Below, in pieces: positions 6,164 to 7,020 of a DNA stretch of 7,020 nt. Numbering within the stretch: position 1 is the stretch's first letter; every line of letters starts with the position of its first letter. Where the stretch lies: the NCBI GenBank assembly GCA_023383735.1, contig JAHDYN010000086.1:1-7020 (forward strand), read 5' to 3'. The notes under the pieces were generated by a model, which saw only the letters and a list, made by a program, of their open reading frames with translations, did not search any database and was not told where the DNA came from. This stretch comes from Gammaproteobacteria bacterium. Its GTDB lineage: Bacteria; Pseudomonadota; Gammaproteobacteria; Steroidobacterales; GCA-2729495. A program made the translations under genes and the position numbers.

Positions 6164-6684
6164 GCGGCCCGGTTGATGCGGTGAAGGTCAGCTCGCCCGC
6201 TGAGCTCTACGCCCTTGCCTACGAGATCGAGACGGACGCGGTCGAGCGCTACAAGCTGCTTGCCGACCAGATGCAGGCGCACAACAACAGCGAGCTGAAC
6301 AGGATATTTCTGGATCTCGCCCGCGCCGAGGGCATCCACGCTGCGGAAATACAACGCATGGCGGGCGAGCGGGGCCTGGATGCGCAACGTGCGCCGATCG
6401 GCGCCTGGCGTACCGAGAGCCCGGAGGCTGTCGATCTTGCCGCTGCCCACTATCTGCTGACGCCGGTGGAGGCACTGCAGATGGCGCTGGCTGGTGAAGA
6501 ACGGGCGCTGGCTTTCTACACCGGGCTGGCGGCTGAGGCGACCGATCCGGCGGTCAAAAAGCTGCTCAAGGAATTCGTTGCCGAAGAAACCGAGCACGTC
6601 GAGCTTTGCCACCGGCTGATCCGGCGCTACTCGACCGGCTCCGAGCATCCGGAGGACCTGGATCCGCCGTGGGCCGTCGACTAG
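6160..6684 (+). CDS. Stand-alone ferritin-like (rubrerythrin-type) diiron protein
   Basis: This 174-residue, mostly helical protein has an internally repeated diiron pattern. The first half has E24-x2-A27-x3-Y31 followed by E57-x2-H60. The second half has E113-x2-A116-x3-Y120 followed by E143-x2-H146. Two Glu plus two ExxH sites are what a four-helix ferritin-like bundle with a carboxylate-bridged diiron centre requires. It lacks the CxxC pairs of a rubredoxin domain, so it is not a full classical rubrerythrin; the only cysteine is near the ExxH of the second half. No signal peptide or membrane segment is seen, so it is probably cytoplasmic. The family includes peroxide-reducing, oxygen-scavenging and iron-handling proteins. 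Being the third gene of the kor operon (ATGA overlap with korB, AAGG at 6147-6150), it may protect the oxygen-sensitive Kor/Bcr enzymes or help iron supply for their clusters; that role is inference. The tail after 150 is acidic and proline-containing. Confidence 0.8.
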   Translation: MSGPVDAVKVSSPAELYALAYEIETDAVERYKLLADQMQAHNNSELNRIFLDLARAEGIHAAEIQRMAGERGLDAQRAPIGAWRTESPEAVDLAAAHYLLTPVEALQMALAGEERALAFYTGLAAEATDPAVKKLLKEFVAEETEHVELCHRLIRRYSTGSEHPEDLDPPWAVD

Positions 6685-6695
6685 ACAGCTGAGCC

Positions 6696-6711
6696 CCGGG
6701 TCGCGGCCCGG
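6696..6711. terminator. Short GC hairpin between convergent genes, weak terminator candidate
   Basis: CCGGG (6696-6700) pairs with CCCGG (6707-6711) around a TCGCGG loop in the 27-base gap between the ferritin-like gene and the convergent SDR gene. Outer TGA (6690-6692) and TCA (6712-6714) could extend it past a 3-base bulge. There is no T-run on either side, so intrinsic termination is doubtful; location between converging operons is the main support. Confidence 0.25.
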
Positions 6712-7020
6712 TCAGTAGATCGTCATGCCGCCGTCGGCGGCCAGCACCTGGCCGGTCACATAGGCGGAGGCATCGGAGGCGAAGAACACGAACACCGGCG
6801 CGATCTCTGCCGGTTCGGCCCAGCGCCCGAGCGGAATCCGTTCCAGGTACTTTTCCCTGAAGCGTTCATCGGTGCGGATCACTTCGGTCATCGGCGTGGC
6901 GGCGCCGGGCGCAATCGCATTTGCCGTGATGTTGTAGCGGGCCAGTTCCTTTGCCGTGCTTTTGACCATGCCGAGGATGCCGGCCTTGGCGGCGCTGTAG
7001 TTGATCTGGCCGATGGTGCC
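6712..7020 (-). CDS. Short-chain dehydrogenase/reductase (SDR), C-terminal 102 residues, cut by window edge
   Basis: The frame is open from the right edge (7020) to the TGA at 6714-6712, so the ATG at 6969 is an internal methionine and not the start. The visible part begins at the end of the catalytic strand and holds the active-site YSAAK (Tyr 8 and Lys 12 of the fragment), then the helix with MVKSTAKELARYNIT, the NAIAPG turn, PLGRWAEPAEIA and the C-terminal FFASDASAYVTGQVLAADGG, all typical of classical FabG-like SDRs using NAD(P)(H). The cofactor glycine motif and N-terminal half are outside the window. It could serve beta-oxidation-like steps of the alicyclic acyl-CoA pathway (R. palustris BadH is an SDR) or be unrelated; the sequence does not decide. 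It converges on the kor operon with a 27-bp gap, so it belongs to a separate transcription unit. Confidence 0.85.
   Translation of the reverse strand, partial: GTIGQINYSAAKAGILGMVKSTAKELARYNITANAIAPGAATPMTEVIRTDERFREKYLERIPLGRWAEPAEIAPVFVFFASDASAYVTGQVLAADGGMTIY

Noticed and set aside
6712..6969. Small 85-residue protein as a complete gene
   Set aside because: The frame continues without a stop to the window edge and includes the SDR YxxxK motif upstream of the methionine, so it is the end of a longer gene.

Overview
This window carries part of an anaerobic benzoyl-CoA degradation locus of the Thauera type. The high-GC, tightly packed operons and protein motifs suggest a facultatively anaerobic proteobacterium related to Thauera, Aromatoleum or Magnetospirillum. 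The sequence does not fix the genus. There is no sign of mobile elements, RNA genes or CRISPR.

Left arm (positions 1-3448, all on the minus strand, transcribed right to left): had (6-hydroxycyclohex-1-ene-1-carbonyl-CoA dehydrogenase), dch (cyclohexa-1,5-diene-1-carbonyl-CoA hydratase), bcrC, then the first 149 codons of bcrB (ATP-dependent benzoyl-CoA reductase subunits). The operon continues beyond the left edge, where bcrA and bcrD would be expected. Genes overlap by 4 bp or lie 2 bp apart.

Centre (3449-3608): a 160-bp divergent promoter region. It holds a good sigma70-like promoter facing right, a weaker one facing left, and a perfect 6-bp-arm inverted repeat that touches both predicted -10 elements. 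This is a plausible single operator for both operons.

Right arm (3609-6684, plus strand): korA (fused gamma-alpha subunits) and korB (TPP-binding beta subunit) of a 2-oxoacid:ferredoxin oxidoreductase, most likely the 2-oxoglutarate enzyme, followed by a stand-alone ferritin-like/rubrerythrin-type diiron protein. Each junction is an ATGA overlap. A convergent SDR-family dehydrogenase gene enters from the right edge (6712-7020).

Functional logic: Bcr reduces the aromatic ring of benzoyl-CoA with low-potential electrons from reduced ferredoxin and ATP hydrolysis. Dch adds water to the dienoyl-CoA product and Had oxidises the alcohol to the 6-oxo compound. The ring is later opened and beta-oxidised to acetyl-CoA. 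KorAB can regenerate reduced ferredoxin from 2-oxoglutarate produced when that acetyl-CoA enters the TCA cycle. The diiron protein may protect this oxygen-sensitive set. The ring-opening hydrolase (oah), a ferredoxin gene and bcrA/bcrD are not within the window.
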